Assembly: GCA_022749755.1 (NCBI GenBank)
Contig: CM040440.1
Location: forward strand, 3,185,769-3,249,768
Source: Azadirachta indica
Lineage: Eukaryota > Streptophyta > Magnoliopsida > Sapindales > Meliaceae
Direction: 5' to 3'
Length of the DNA: 64,000 bases
Shown piece by piece: positions 23,424-39,251 of the stretch. Below the pieces are notes generated by a model that saw only the letters and a program-made list of their open reading frames with translations, ran no database searches and was not told the origin of the DNA. Within the stretch, counting starts at the first letter, position 1, and every line of letters begins with the position of its first letter. A program made the position numbers and the translations under genes.

Positions 23424-26065
23424 CATAATGCAAATGGCTTCTGATAAGAGATGCATTACACAATGCTTAAGGGTTTCTAGGCACTTGTGGTATGATCCTT
23501 ACAATTCGTGCTTTGAATTATAAGGTAATATCTTGTGACATAAGATTACTCTTAGAACTTTTCTAACAACATCAACTTAGTATCTGTTAAAATAAATTGA
23601 AGTTTAAAATTTGGACTGAGAGCATTGATAATCTGTTTCATGGACTGCAAGCATTGCTTACATGCAGGCTTACTTCATTGTGTGGCTGTTTGATCATATT
23701 GGGGAGAAAGTTCTTAGGAACTCATAAGAAATGTCTATGTCATCAACTGTAGGTGCTGCAAGGATCTATACCTCAAGTTATGGTCACATGCTAATGTTAC
23801 AATTTTTGTGTGCTCTATATTTGGTGTAGTTCTATTTTCTTTTCATATATGTTTTATAATGTTGCCGTCTTAGGTGTATTTGAGTGTCTTGCTAACTTGT
23901 CATTTTGGCTTTTGCTATATATAACAACTTTGCTTACTGGAATATAACTGCTTTTCAGAATAGATGAACCTTATATTTCTGTTTGTTGTTGCAAGTCTTA
24001 AATTGAATGTATGTTTGTTTGAGTGATTGGGATATTTCAAGTATAAGCTCTTGCTCGTAACTGGGATGGAGAGGAAAAAAAAATCTTTGTGTTTTTTTTT
24101 TTTATTGGAAATTCCTTTGAGAGAAACAATTCAATTTAAAGATTGATATTGCCAGGTCATGGAAAGGTGAGGAATTTTCCAAGTCCTGCAAAGTTTTCCA
24201 ATGACTTGTCGTTTCTTCGTTTTAGGAGGAAATATGGGCTTAAAGATGTCTAAGGATGGTGGCAACAAGCAGACACCTGATAATTTCTAATGGGTGATTT
24301 TGCAAAAGAAGTTTTTGATGACTGCAGTCCTTGTTCACAAGGAAAGCATTCCAACCGTCTTCTGCCAGGTAATGCCATTTGCGTCCAAGAAGCAGGCCAT
24401 AGAACGTGCTATCTTGACCTGACTGTCTGTCAGTCAAGCATGGAAGTGATGGAAGAGTCAGTGAATGCTGTGATCAGATGCTCTACAGGGGCAGATACAG
24501 AGAAATGTGAAATGTGAAAGATTTGATGTTGGTAAAATATCTATACATTTTGTACGTTAACGTGACCGAAGTTCTGGGAGAGACGCGTTGTGAAGTATAA
24601 AGAATTCGCGTGACTGATTTATTTAAAATAATATATCTTCTCAGTTTAAAGCTTTAATAGCTCATTAAAGTACGCTAAAATTCTTGGAGTTACTTTTGTA
24701 TATAATATTGCAGGTTCCTTGTGCTTTGTTTTCTTTTGAAAAATAACAATTATTGATTGAGGGATCAGTTCTGATTTTTGGGAACAGAGTTGATTCTGTA
24801 TACAGTCTTAGTTAGTTAAGATAATGCAGAAGTCCTTGTGCACATATTCTGCATGCGAAAGTTTGTAATACCTTTTTGCATCTTACTTAGAACGTGCAAG
24901 TGATCTGGCTTCTGAGTTTCTCTTTTCTCCTGTGTGCTCGAGGGATTTGTAAGCAGATGCCTCAGCTTATAAGAACTCTGCTTGTTTGAAGGTGCAGTTT
25001 GGTAAATGTCTATGTAGACCTTATGTGATGACTACTGACGTCAACAGATAGATTGGCTGAACTTTTCTTTCCATTAGAAATTGGCGCATGGTCGTAGATG
25101 GGCTGCTTTTGGGAATGACCAATCCATAGAATCCTGTGTAATTGATTTGATTTTGACTACTTTTGCATAGCCACGTTGCTTTTAGATATTGTGCTGCTTT
25201 TTCTTTTTTCCCATTGCATTGACGGTGTCGTGCATTTTGCTTTTGAAGATAATCATTAATTTGATCATGCGAAATTTAACCCTTGCTTTTTTTTTTTTTT
25301 CACATACCTAGTAAAGCACCTAATGTCCTGGATAAGCTACGAAGTCTATTGTTCATCTTCCATAATTCTCCCAAACCATTTAATCATAATTGTTCTCTTT
25401 CCCTTTATTTCCCCCAATTTAAGCCCTTCGTATCAAATAAGAAAGTCTACTGATTTAAAGCCTATAGCAAGGAAATCAACCATGTGGAATTTGCTGATTT
25501 AGGACTCAATTTTTAAAATCCAAATATGACATTGCACATGGATGCAGCAGGCCTTGGCATGTTGCAACCATTTTAACTTTATGAAACAGTTTGCAACTTC
25601 AGCTGCCTGAAAGGTATCTTCCCATAATAATTTTTTATTTGTCCACTTAACGCATTAAATGGATCTAACTAATCCCAAGAGTCTACAATTAAGACAAATT
25701 GCCCGGACTCTCTCCTTCAAGTCAAAGCAACATTGTCATAAGAGCTTAGCTTATATCTGATGATCACCATCTGGACGGTTCTGATTGTCCAGAGGTTAGA
25801 CTTCTGTGCAAAACCACCTACCCAGACCTTTCTCACTGGAGGGACGGATGGAGAATTAACTAACGTAAGTGCGTCAAAATTAGTAAGTTGCTTCCGCCTT
25901 GGATTGCGGTGGTAAACAGTAGGTATATATTATTCAAACCCGTTCACTTTCTTTAGCTGAACAACTTCACCTACATTTTCAGAACCTAAAAAATTTTTCC
26001 TAATAGAGGATTTGTCTGTCTGAACTTTGAACTCGGTTCTTCCCTTTTTCTCTGTCCTGCCAAAA
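23424..26065. other. Intergenic between the two DUF604 genes
   Basis: About 2.6 kb, starting with the 3' untranslated region of gene 1. A pair of overlapping open frames around 24240-24517 has no recognisable relative. No repeat structure stands out beyond poly-T runs near 24090 and 25287. Confidence 0.45.
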
Positions 26066-27470
26066 ATGCAGTCCCTTCAGCCCATGTTCAAAACACAATC
26101 TTTATCTCGTTTGATAAACCTCATTTTAATCTCATCTTCTGTGTGCATCATTTATCTTCTTGTTTCAGTGTTTCTGCTTGGTACTTCCAAGCCTTCCAAT
26201 TTATTGTCTTCTTCACACGATGTGTACGCCCCAACCATGCTGGAGCATATTGTGTTTGGAATTGCTTCCAACAAGAATTCATGGCCAAAACGGAAAGAAT
26301 ACGTTAAGCTCTGGTGGAAACCGCAACAGATGCGAGGATGTGTGTTTCTTGAAAGCATGCCTGCTGATGCAGATTCTTATAAGAATGAAAACACTTCTCT
26401 TCCACCAGTATGCATCTCTGAGGACACTTCACGATTTCGTTACACGTATAGAGGAGGTCTACGATCAGCAATTCGAGTGGCAAGAGTTGTCTTAGAGACT
26501 GTTAATCTTAATCATTCTGATGTGCGGTGGTTTGTTTTTGGTGATGATGACACTGTTTTCTTTCCGGAGAATCTGGTGAAGACTCTTTCGAAATACGATC
26601 ACGGGCTTTGGTACTACATCGGTTCAAATTCAGAGATTCATGAGCAGAACAGATACTTCAGTTTTGAAATGGCTTTTGGTGGAGCAGGTTTTGCTATAAG
26701 TTATCCTCTGGCTAAAGTTTTGGCGAAAGTGTTTGATTCATGTATAGAGTGCTATCCTCATCTTTATGGAAGTGATTCCAGGGTCTACTCTTGCTTGTCA
26801 GAGCTTGGCGTTGGGATGACACACGAGCCTGGTTTCCATCAGGTATCAATTGCTTTACTTCTTAAAAAACTTACAGCAATTTTTGGGCAATTCTACTTTT
26901 TTTTTTCTTCTTATTTTTGGTATGTCAAATTCGATCAGTTTGATGTGCGGGGCAATATCTTTGGTTTGTTGACGGCACATCCAACGGTACCACTGGTATC
27001 AATCCATCACTTGGATCATGTGGACCCGATTTTTCCGAACATGACAACAATCAGGGCGCTGGAACGATTATTCCAAGCTGCAAACATTGATTCAGGGAGG
27101 CTTTTGCAACAAACAGTATGCTATGATCGCTGGTTTTCATGGACCATTTCAGTGTCATGGGGTTATGCAGTTCAGGTGCATGGAAAGCATATACATCTAC
27201 CAGATGTTCTCCCTGTGCAAGAAACATTCAAGCAATGGAAAAAGGGAAAAGTTTCGGCAGGAGCTTATACTTTTAACACAAGAGAAGTTCACTCTGATCC
27301 TTGCCAGAGACCCGCAGTTTTCTATTTGGATGGTGTATCTTCTGTCAGGGATGAAATTAGGAGCAATTACAAAAAGTCATATCAAAATTGCTCAAACTAC
27401 ATCGGTTCTCCGAGGAAACTCGAAGAAATCAGAGTGGTCTCACAGAAGCTAGACCTTAATATGAAACAGG

Positions 27471-27502
<32 letters not shown>

Positions 27503-27687
27503 GCTTAATTTTTCAGTAGTAAGAAAATTAAAACCCAAAAGTACTTAATTGTCATTTAATTGTGTGTTCTCAGTTACTGGCTCCTAGGAGGCATTGCTGT
27601 GATGTTTTACCATCTTCAGCTGGGCGAGTATTGGAAATCGCCATCAGAGAATGCAAAGAAGAAGAGCTAATCCACATGCATCCATAG
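26066..27687 (+). CDS. DUF604 glycosyltransferase-like protein, gene 2
   Basis: Paralogue of the preceding gene, 473 residues. Exons 26066-26842, 26939-27469 and 27574-27687, with intron positions and phases identical to gene 1; exon 2 is 531 bp in both. A membrane anchor spans about 18-39. The core has HIVFGIASNKNSW, LRSAIRVARVV, WFVFGDDDTVFF (DDD at 160-162), GGAGFAISY and HEPGFHQ/FDVRGN. The last exon encodes APRRHCCDVLPS and ends HMHP. Intron 1 is only 96 bp, is a multiple of three and contains no in-frame stop. Intron 2 is 104 bp and consists of GT followed by 26 T at its start. The ATG at 26066 is the first of the frame. Likely a Golgi type II enzyme; substrate unknown. Confidence 0.9.
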
Positions 27688-29156
27688 GAGAATATGTTTA
27701 ATTTAGCATTTGACAGCTGCTGACCCAGTTGGATTCTCAACTCAAACAATACAAAACAAAGCATTCGGTTATGCTATCCAAGACAAGAAACGTGACGACA
27801 CGGCCAATAGAAAATCTAGATGGTTGTACATCGTGGGCGTCACGATCACTTTGTCTCTTGTGAAGGGCTATAAAATTTTTTATCATTTTTGTTGGACGCT
27901 CGGCGAGAAATTTAGATTTCTTCGGTATTTGGAAATTTCAAGAAGTCATGTTTGAAAGCAATAGCCGAAGCCAAGTGTCGTCGTGTTGACCGTTTCCAAC
28001 TGCTAGTCAGAAAAAATTTCATCTGTTGTCACTTGCAGAGAAGTTACAATAGTTGATCTCTCATATCACATTACACGTAATCGATTTGCCACTTCTGGTT
28101 TTCTGACTTTCGTGGACGCCGAGCTGCGCAATCAATGCGCATTATTTTATAATTATTGTGCGAGTGAACCTAAAACGGTTGTGCCGGTTCGTTTTTAATT
28201 AGGTAGAAAAAGTGGGGAGAGTGATAAGCATACAAGTGAGGTGCTTTTAGTAATAGTCTTCATGTTTGTTTTTTTTAACGGGAGTTGGTCACAACAAACA
28301 TGGGCCAGCCCCACAGCAAAAGCATAAGAATAAATGGGTTTGTCCAGTCAAGGGTTTGGGTCTACCAATTGGGTTTTTAATGAAACAAATGGAAGCATTG
28401 TTTTGAAAATTAAAAACCAACAAAACAAATGAATTTGTTATTAAATGTAATGTACGTATCCGATGTGCATATTATGATATTTTATTCTTCTACATACTCG
28501 CAACTCCATGTCACATGATTAATAAGAACAGTATTAAATTAGATTAGATTTTATGTTTAATAGATTAAGCAATTAAATTGTATTAGTAAATCTATTTTTA
28601 ATCATATTATTATTACTATTTATGATGACTCTGCTCACCTACTTAATATCTATTTTTCAAATTATTTTACATAAAATTAGTGCTACTTCTTTCATGAACT
28701 CTTTGAATGGGACGCCCAAGACAGCGGGGCAGTAAGTGAATGAAACTCTCAAGACGGAGCGTTTAGTTAAGGTAAGACGTTGCGTCATCTCCTCTCACGC
28801 TCATCTCATCTCATCTCATCTCATCTCAAGCTCTGAACATATACGTTGGGACGACGACGTTCTCAATTCACGGAAAAGAACAGAGATTCGCGGTTTGTCA
28901 TTACAATATTGTTTCTCCTTTACGCTGAAAGGACAACAGTAGGAAAAAAAAAAAAAAGAAAAAAACAATGTTCTTGCTTTTCGGCTTTACAAGTCCAAAC
29001 CCATCCAAACGCTACAAAATAGTTCAGTTTAATGGTTTAATTTCAGCGATTTGGTTACACACTCCTAATTGCATCTATTTTTTTTTGAAAATTTTATAAT
29101 TGTTTCCAACTGTTATTTGTTGAAATGCAATAATTATGAAATTAATTCTTGCATAA

Positions 29157-29188
<32 letters not shown>

Positions 29189-30139
29189 AGAATAAACTGA
29201 CGTATTTGGACTTGTTTAGAGAATTATTTTTCACATAGCTGTTATATTTTCAGAAGCTTCTTGCAAATTTGATCATGTACTTCTGTGACTGTGAGAGATT
29301 GTAGTATTATTTTGGACTTTTACACGTTCATTTGCGATAAAATGAAGCCTTGGAGAAAGTTGGTGACGGATTGATGGTACCTGAGGTCGAACTCTCAACT
29401 CTTCTCGCGAGGGCAGTTCCCGTAAGCCCATGCTGACAATAACAATTGTTTTATTTTGTATCATTAGCTGTTTTAAGAATATATTTAGATTAATTTTAGT
29501 TATACCTTGTCTTATTCACAAGGCCGGCCTATTTTTTAAAAACCTGTATTTAGCAAAAGGTTTTCATATCACTGAGAAAATTGAAAGGCTATTTTTTTTT
29601 TTCCTCCCAAGTCTTCGCTTTTGGTTTTAAGTTTTCCTAGAATGAAATTAAATATTGCTTTGAGAATATTTAATAATTATTGTTCTTTCTTTGAAGTCTT
29701 CTCTGTGCAATCCTCTAGAGCTGCCTTCAGTTAAACAAGGTCTAAGTCATTTGGATTTTGTGGTTGGATTAATATAAATGTTGAGAGTTTTGACCGAGTC
29801 AGTACGATTATGAGTCTTATCATCCTTGGAGAACTTGCCCGGTTGACATGTAGACAAAATGCTACACGTATATGTTTATATTCTTGCATCAGTTTTGTCT
29901 TAATTTGTTCTTTAAAATTCAACTTGTTCACATCATATGACACTTATTTCTGTCGATCTTTTTCGTATCATAGATATGGATTGGGTGATGGATCGCGGTA
30001 GTAATCCGAACTTATGTTCATAGTCTTCCTCCCTTGGAATATGCAGATGAGCCAATATTGTATTTTTGCTCCAAATTTCAGCATCCAGCATTAATCCCTT
30101 TTTATCCTCTGCTTCCAGGACCATCTTCTTTATCACATA
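27688..30139. other. Intergenic between the DUF604 genes and the DUF26 cluster
   Basis: About 2.4 kb without a recognised gene. It contains a (TCATC)n microsatellite at 28801-28827, an (AT)n(GT)n microsatellite at 29157-29188 and a poly-A run near 28945. The right end is the promoter of the receptor-kinase locus. Confidence 0.45.
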
Positions 30140-33113
<2,974 letters not shown>

Positions 33114-34023
33114 ATATGGTAACTAACTGCATATTTCTCTTCTACTTAACCTCTTGATTTACCTCATCTGGATTTAATAATGATACTGTGTTCCCTGTGA
33201 AGAGTACTGCACAATTTATTAATATTGTAGACACATTCCTACGCTGGTCGACAAATCGTCATGAAAAATCTTCATTAAACCTTTAAGTATTGTATTCTAG
33301 GAACATTTTTTCAAGCGTTGTTTTGTTTAGGAACATAATCTTGTTTTAATGAACATTTTTTCAAGTATTGTAACTACTAGAAACATAATCTTCGTATGTA
33401 GCTTTATTTAATTATTTGTTTAAAGGCTTGGTCAAACCTTGATTAACACACAAATATTGAGACTTAGTTTAATGAATAAATTAAAATAGGATAACCTAAC
33501 TTTCTGTAGCTTTAATTTTTATTCCTACCGAGAGAGAGAATAGGTCAAAACTATTCACAGATTATTTTTTAAGGGGAAGTGAGTAACTTCATGGCAAGCA
33601 GAACTATATATTCAACTTTAGACTGAGTGGGTAATCATAGGGAATCAGATGAAGACTTTCCTAAAAAAGAAAAGGCTTCATGGGATTTGATTTATTGTTT
33701 CTTTTTATGAATAAGCAGTCCAGTTTATTACTTAAGTCTTTTAAAATTGGCACAAGAAAATCAATGACGTGACCTCTAGTTAACCATTAATAAAATTGAG
33801 CAACACTGCAACCCACATTTGAAAACTTCTCTGTCACCTTTGAACAAGTTAATTAACAACAGCACTTGAAATAAAAGGTCAGCTCAATGGCTTCTTTAAA
33901 TTTCTCCTTACTCAATTCTATGTTTTTCACAATATATAAAAGCAGCATTGTGCCATTGTCTAATTAAACCAAACTCATCTCCTTTCACTTGCAACATCTG
34001 AAAAGACATTACAAATTCCAACA
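33114..34023. other. Intergenic, promoter of DUF26 gene A
   Basis: Contains a short imperfect direct repeat (about 33285-33345 and 33349-33400, sharing GAACATTTTTTCAAG) and a TATA box (TATATAAAA, 33933-33941) 91 bases before the start codon of gene A. Confidence 0.5.
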
Positions 34024-34752
34024 ATGTCTTCCTCACAATTAACTTCCTCTTGCTGTTATTTCCTAACCTTTGTGGTTCTTCTCCAAGCCGTTTATGGTGC
34101 TGCCCCTCTCTTCCACTTCTGTTCCGACTCTGAAACTTTTACTGCTGTTGATCCTTATCAAACAGATTTGAACAAACTTATGGGTTATCTCTACTGTAAA
34201 GCTCCTCCCCGAGGCTTTGGTTTTGCTTCATTTGGTCAGAGTTCAAACCGAACATACGGGCTAGCTCTTTGTAGAGGCGATGTCTCCAGCTCAGACTGCG
34301 AAACCTGTGTTGTTGAAGCGAGCGACGAGATTCAAAACCGCTGCCCGTATGACAAAGGTGCGATCATATGGTACGATGACTGTCTTCTGAAGTACCAAAA
34401 CAAGGAATTCTTCGGGCAAATTGACAATCAAAACAAGTTCTACATGTACAACTTGCGAAACGTGACCGACCCTTTGTTATTCAATAACAAGACTAAGGAA
34501 TTAATAAGTCGAGTGGTGCAGAAAGCTTTGAACACTGAAAGAATGTATGCTGCGGGAGAGATGAAGCTGGGAGAATCGAAGAAGCTTTATGGTTTGGCTC
34601 AGTGCACCAGAGATCTTAACGTCAGTGAATGCAGGAAGTGCCTTGAAGGAATGATTGATGAACTTCCGAACTGTTGCAACGGAAGAGAAGGAGGGAGAAT
34701 TGTTGGTGGTAGTTGTAACATAAGATATGAGATTTACCCTTTTGTTAATTAA
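34024..34752 (+). CDS. DUF26 cysteine-rich repeat secretory protein A (intact)
   Basis: Single-exon gene for a 242-residue secreted protein with a signal peptide (about 1-25, ending VYG) and two DUF26 (Gnk2) domains. Each DUF26 core has C-x8-C-x2-C: C83, C92, C95 and C194, C203, C206. Secreted double-DUF26 proteins are plant-specific; relatives such as ginkbilobin bind mannose and inhibit fungi, so an extracellular defence role is plausible but not shown. The reading frame is clean from ATG to stop and aligns without gaps, at least up to the second C motif, with the intact copies at 40542 and 45654. It sits just downstream of the CRK pseudogene, whose ectodomain has the same two-domain design. 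Among the cluster it is the copy nearest to the kinase remnant. Confidence 0.93.
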   Translation: MSSSQLTSSCCYFLTFVVLLQAVYGAAPLFHFCSDSETFTAVDPYQTDLNKLMGYLYCKAPPRGFGFASFGQSSNRTYGLALCRGDVSSSDCETCVVEASDEIQNRCPYDKGAIIWYDDCLLKYQNKEFFGQIDNQNKFYMYNLRNVTDPLLFNNKTKELISRVVQKALNTERMYAAGEMKLGESKKLYGLAQCTRDLNVSECRKCLEGMIDELPNCCNGREGGRIVGGSCNIRYEIYPFVN

Positions 34753-36451
34753 TGCTTGAAATGCAATCACAAGTTTTTAGGGTTTATGGACTATCGCTTT
34801 TCCTTTTCTGTGGTACGTTTTTACATCTTTTCTCAATTGCAATAATAAATACGTGTGATTGAATAAATTCTTGTGTTCTTAAATCATAATACAAGTCTTC
34901 ATGCCTCTTCTTTCTTTATAATTGATACAAAATCATGGCAACCACCTGTTAATAAACACTTTTATTCGTCTAGTTCATTTTCTTTTATTTCTTTAGTGCA
35001 CTTGTTTCTAATATTTTTTCAATTAAAAGAAATATATATTTTGATATAAAATTAAATTAAATTTTATTTTATCTGTGCGTATGAATATTTTCCTTATATA
35101 TATATATATATATATTTAATGTATAATATTGTATATATCTACATGGTGTGCCTGCAACTCCATCAGATAGGCGTGAAATCTTCCAAATCGTCAAGCATAC
35201 AGTACTTCCATGATCCCATGTAATAGATTAATTGCACCTCCAGCTTTAATCTACCAAATTAAATCAAACTATTACCAAACTATTACCTTTAAAATAATAT
35301 AATTAAGTACTTTCCAGGAAGCCCCGAAAATATTCTACGTTCAAGCTCTATCAATCAGTGATTTTTTTTTTTTTAAATTTATTTAAAACTTAAGACACGT
35401 CGCTTCACCTTATGATTTATTCTAATTAATTTATTATAGAACGTCTCAAAGGTAAAAAATTTCCCGTTTGGGTTGGTACACGATTTATCATGATATCTTC
35501 ATTCATCATTCACATAAACAAAAGCAATCCTAAATAAATTTACAAGTTTTTAAGTATTTTCAGATGGAAAATGAACTTGCATACAGCTTAAAATTAAAAT
35601 ATAAATATAAATTAAAGTTTTATATGTAAGAAAAAATAAAGTGAATAATAAGGATACAAAATGTGTGTACGAGCGACGTACAGGTAAGTGGTCTGGCATT
35701 TCAAATCTTGTTTTAATTTCTAGAAACATATGCTTGATATATAGATATAACAAATCTTATTCTGTGAGATTTTTCAATGTAATTTTAATTTGCAGGTTAC
35801 GAGGGTTTAATTTGTAAATCGCTTCTCTTTTACCACTTTTTCTAGAACTCGAACAAATCAATAACTCAAGTTATCAATTATTCTTAACCAGCAGTCAATT
35901 AATATTAATTGTACACTAGCAAAAGCAACCACCTAACATTACCGCTGAGATTTTTAATATTCAATAATGTTAAGCACTACAGCTTACACGTAAGACAGAG
36001 TAATTTTACAGAAAAGGTCAATTGACCATGTTGTTCATTAGTTTTTTTTTCATTATTTTATTAACCCTGAATTGCACTTAATAGACGGAGAGAGATCATA
36101 CCGCCATGTTATGAGGGTATAAAAAGATCATAAAATATAATTCAGAGATAATTTGTATTTTATCTCATCTACTAATGAATAATTAATTAACGCCTTATAA
36201 ATAATCTTGCTATGGGCTGGGTTAGCTTAGCAGTTACCCCTTATTGAAATTATCAACATCCCATCCCATTTGAAAACTTCTTGTCATCTCGCTGGACAAT
36301 CTACAACATTTCAGGAATACGTCAACCACGTGAACATTTCTACCGAGTTTCAAAATATTTTTAAATATATATAAATATAGCTGCTTGTCTCAACCTATCC
36401 CAAGCCCATCGATATCCTCGTACTACACTTCCAAATTCTGAAATTACAGCA
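34753..36451. other. Intergenic between DUF26 copies A and B
   Basis: AT-rich. The right part (from about 35820) resembles the sequence before copy D (from about 39840), for example GAAAAGGTCAATT near 36012 and 40008, which is part of the tandem block duplication. A TATA-like TATATATAAATA lies at 36366-36377. Confidence 0.55.
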
Positions 36452-37175
36452 ATGTCTTCCCTAAGATTTTCCTCTACTTTCTATTTGCTAAGCTTTGCTC
36501 TTCTTCTCCAAACTGCTCTCGGAACCGACATCGGCCCTCTCTTCCGTTCTTGTTCCAGTGAAACTTTCACTGCCAATTTCCCCTATTAAACAAACTTGAA
36601 CAAGCTCATGGGACTACCAAGCTCCTCCCACAGGTTTTGGTATCGCTTCATTGGGTCAAAATCCTAACCAAGTTCACGGGCTTGCTCTTTGCAGAGGCGA
36701 GGTTTCAACCTCAGATTGTAAAACCTGCGTTGCAGATGCAAGCAGCACCATTGGGAAAAATTGTCCATACAGCAAACGTGCGATGATATTCTACGACAAA
36801 TGTTTGTTAAAGTACTCGAACGAAGATTTTTTCGGCCAAATCGACAATGGAACCAAGGGTTACATGTGGAACGTAAAAAATGTGACCAACCCTGTGAAAT
36901 TCAATGAAAGGAGGAACGAGTTGTTGAGCCATTTGGCCAAGCAAGCTTCTGCCAACCATCAAAAGTATGCGGCAGGAGAATTGGAGATGGAAGAATCAAA
37001 GAAACTTTGCGGTTTGGCTCAATGCACACGGGATCTTTCTTATAATGATTGTAAGTCGTGTCTTGATGGCATAATTGGTGATCTTCCAAGTTGCTGTGAT
37101 GGAAAACAAGGAGGAAGGGTTATTACTGGGAGCTGCACTATAAGATATGAGATTTATCCATTTGTTAAAGCTTGA
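36452..37175 (+). pseudogene. DUF26 secretory protein copy B (broken)
   Basis: Close relative of copy D. The signal peptide region (MSSLRFSSTFYLLSFA) is intact. Codon 46 is TAA (36587-36589) where copy D has CAA, a C-to-T change. Eight bases present in copy D are missing after about 36612, which shifts the frame. From 36651 to the stop at 37175 the rest is open and keeps both DUF26 C-x8-C-x2-C cores (CRGEVSTSDCKTC, CTRDLSYNDCKSC). Neither lesion is a homopolymer slip, so this copy is convincingly dead. Its upstream and downstream flanks match those of copy D. Confidence 0.9.
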
Positions 37176-38510
37176 TTAATTTCAGAATATTAAATTATTT
37201 AATTAGGGATTAGGGTATTATTACGCCTAATCATAGATAAATAAAAGTTCCACAGGAACACATTTGTATTAGTAATTCTTCTCTACGAGGGATATTGGAC
37301 ATTATCGCCCCATTTTTAGATAATTTATATGATATAGTTCAATAAAATGCTTTGCTTTTTTACAATCAAGTTAATTTTATGCAGGAATAAATTCTTTTTC
37401 TTTCCCTTATTGTTTTGGCCTAAAAATATTTCCAATTTGGTAACTATATATAACAAATGATTTTCAGATATAACATCAAATTAATACATTTCTAAATATA
37501 AAAATGACAAGAATACGTAAATTCTAAATTGCCTTTTAATGTTTAAATCTCGTTCTTGTTTGCGATCGAGCTAAGCAATTGCTTACTACCGAAAGTATTT
37601 ACCGGCCACCTATCCTTCATTATTGATAAACACTACAAATTTTATCACTACGTACAGTGCTAAACTCTAGACTCATAAGATGCTTAATTATGTAAGCTTG
37701 TGCAGTATAGAACCTGTTAAAAACGTCTTTAAGAACGTTAATTGTAAATTAATAATAAATCTACTTTGCATTAGTACTCGTGCAGGATGACCCAATTTAA
37801 GTTCTGTTGCCACCAAAGTTTTAATTTAGTTAATCATGAAGCATTTGAATCTACTTATCCAATGATATAACTTGTAAATATAAGATTAATTAGGCATTTT
37901 TATGTTAATTTATCACTAAATCAAACAAAACAGGAAGGAGAGCCCTAATCATACATGTTGAGAGAAGGGATATTTTAATTTAAAATTTTGACAAACTAAA
38001 CGCATAATTTATTTTATACAATTTAATGATGTAAAATATTACTTTAGTAATGAATAACTTTTAATGTTATTTTCAACTTTAAATTTTAATCATGAGAAAT
38101 TAATTATAAAATTTTTGTAGCACATCATTCCTAATTGTACATTTATTTCAAGAAGTGCAATATAAATTGGTAATCAAAATAAATGAAAACATAAATATGA
38201 GATGATATTACTGAATAATTAATATCATATTATCTCTAATAGTTTCCAACGCTGTCTTTTATTTCTATATTATCTTACCACTTCCATGGGAGGGGATCAC
38301 AGTAGACTGAAGTTCTCTTTAGCTTGCCCATATTTAATTTCCAACCTCAACATGCCCACAATGGAAATAATGATAATTGTCTTTTTACCTTTAAAATGCA
38401 CTTAGCATATATCCAAAAGAAATTAAAAGCCACCCATAAGTGCCAAGCTGATTTTTCTCTACTAATAGATGCTGCACTGCCTGAGCTTTAACCCACCAAG
38501 CTTTGCAATA
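37176..38510. other. Intergenic between DUF26 copies B and C
   Basis: The first 150 bases match the sequence after copy D (TTAATTTCAGAATAT, then GTATTAGTAATT), part of the same block duplication. The rest is AT-rich, with no gene seen. The region before copy C lacks a good TATA box, while the same place before copy F has CTATATAGAGG. Confidence 0.5.
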
Positions 38511-39251
38511 ATGTCTTCTTCAAAATTTTCCTCTTCTCTCTATCTGCTAACTTTTTGCTTTCCTTCTCCACACTAGTCTTTGGAGTTGTCCCTATCTTTC
38601 ACATTTGTACAAGCTCCGAGAATAAAACTGGCGCTGATGATCTATATGAAGCAAACTGGAACAAACTCATGGGTTATCTCTACTTCCAAGCTCCTCCAAC
38701 AGGTTTTGGTAAGGGTAATTTGGGAAAGAGTCCAAAACCAGCAAATTATGAGCTTGCTCTTTGCAGGGGTGATGTCTCACCTGTCTCGGACTGCAAGACT
38801 TGTGTCGTGGATGCGAGCGTTGAGATTCAGAAGCGTTGCCCTAACAACAAAGCTGCAATCATTTGGTATGATAACTGTCTTTTCAAGTACTCGGACAAGG
38901 ACTTCTTTGCCCAAATTGACAACCGAAACAAGTTATATATGTCGAACCTGCAAAATGTTAGCAACCCAGGGCCTTTCAACCATAAGACCAAAACATTGTT
39001 AAGCCAACTAGCCAAGAAAGCTCATGAATCTCCAAAAATGTACGTAGTAGGGAGAAATGGAGCTCGGCGACTCGGAGAAACTTTATGGATTGAGTCAGTG
39101 CACTGGAGATCTTTCTGCGAATGATTGTAAGAAATGTCTTGATGGCATAATTGCTGAACTTCTAAGATGCTGTGCTGGGAAAGAAGGTGGGACAGTTGTT
39201 AGTGGAAGTTGCAATTTTAGAAATGAGATATTCCCCATTGTTAGCGAATAA
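38511..39251 (+). pseudogene. DUF26 secretory protein copy C (broken)
   Basis: Relative of copies E and F. The start codon and signal-peptide coding region are present, but a fifth T in the run 38552-38556 shifts the frame and gives TAG at 38574-38576. A second one-base insertion lies within the next 20 bases, and a third (an extra G at 39050-39052) lies just before the second DUF26 domain. The first domain is open from 38555 (CRGDVSPVSDCKTC, one residue longer than the family spacing). The second domain is open at 39057-39251 (CTGDLSANDCKKC). Three single-base insertions restore the frame overall, but the joined product would be scrambled. Confidence 0.88.

Noticed and set aside
27470..27508. 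C-terminus of DUF604 gene 2 ending in a poly-Phe tail
   Set aside because: It is read-through into the poly-T start of intron 2; the conserved last exon is at 27574-27687.
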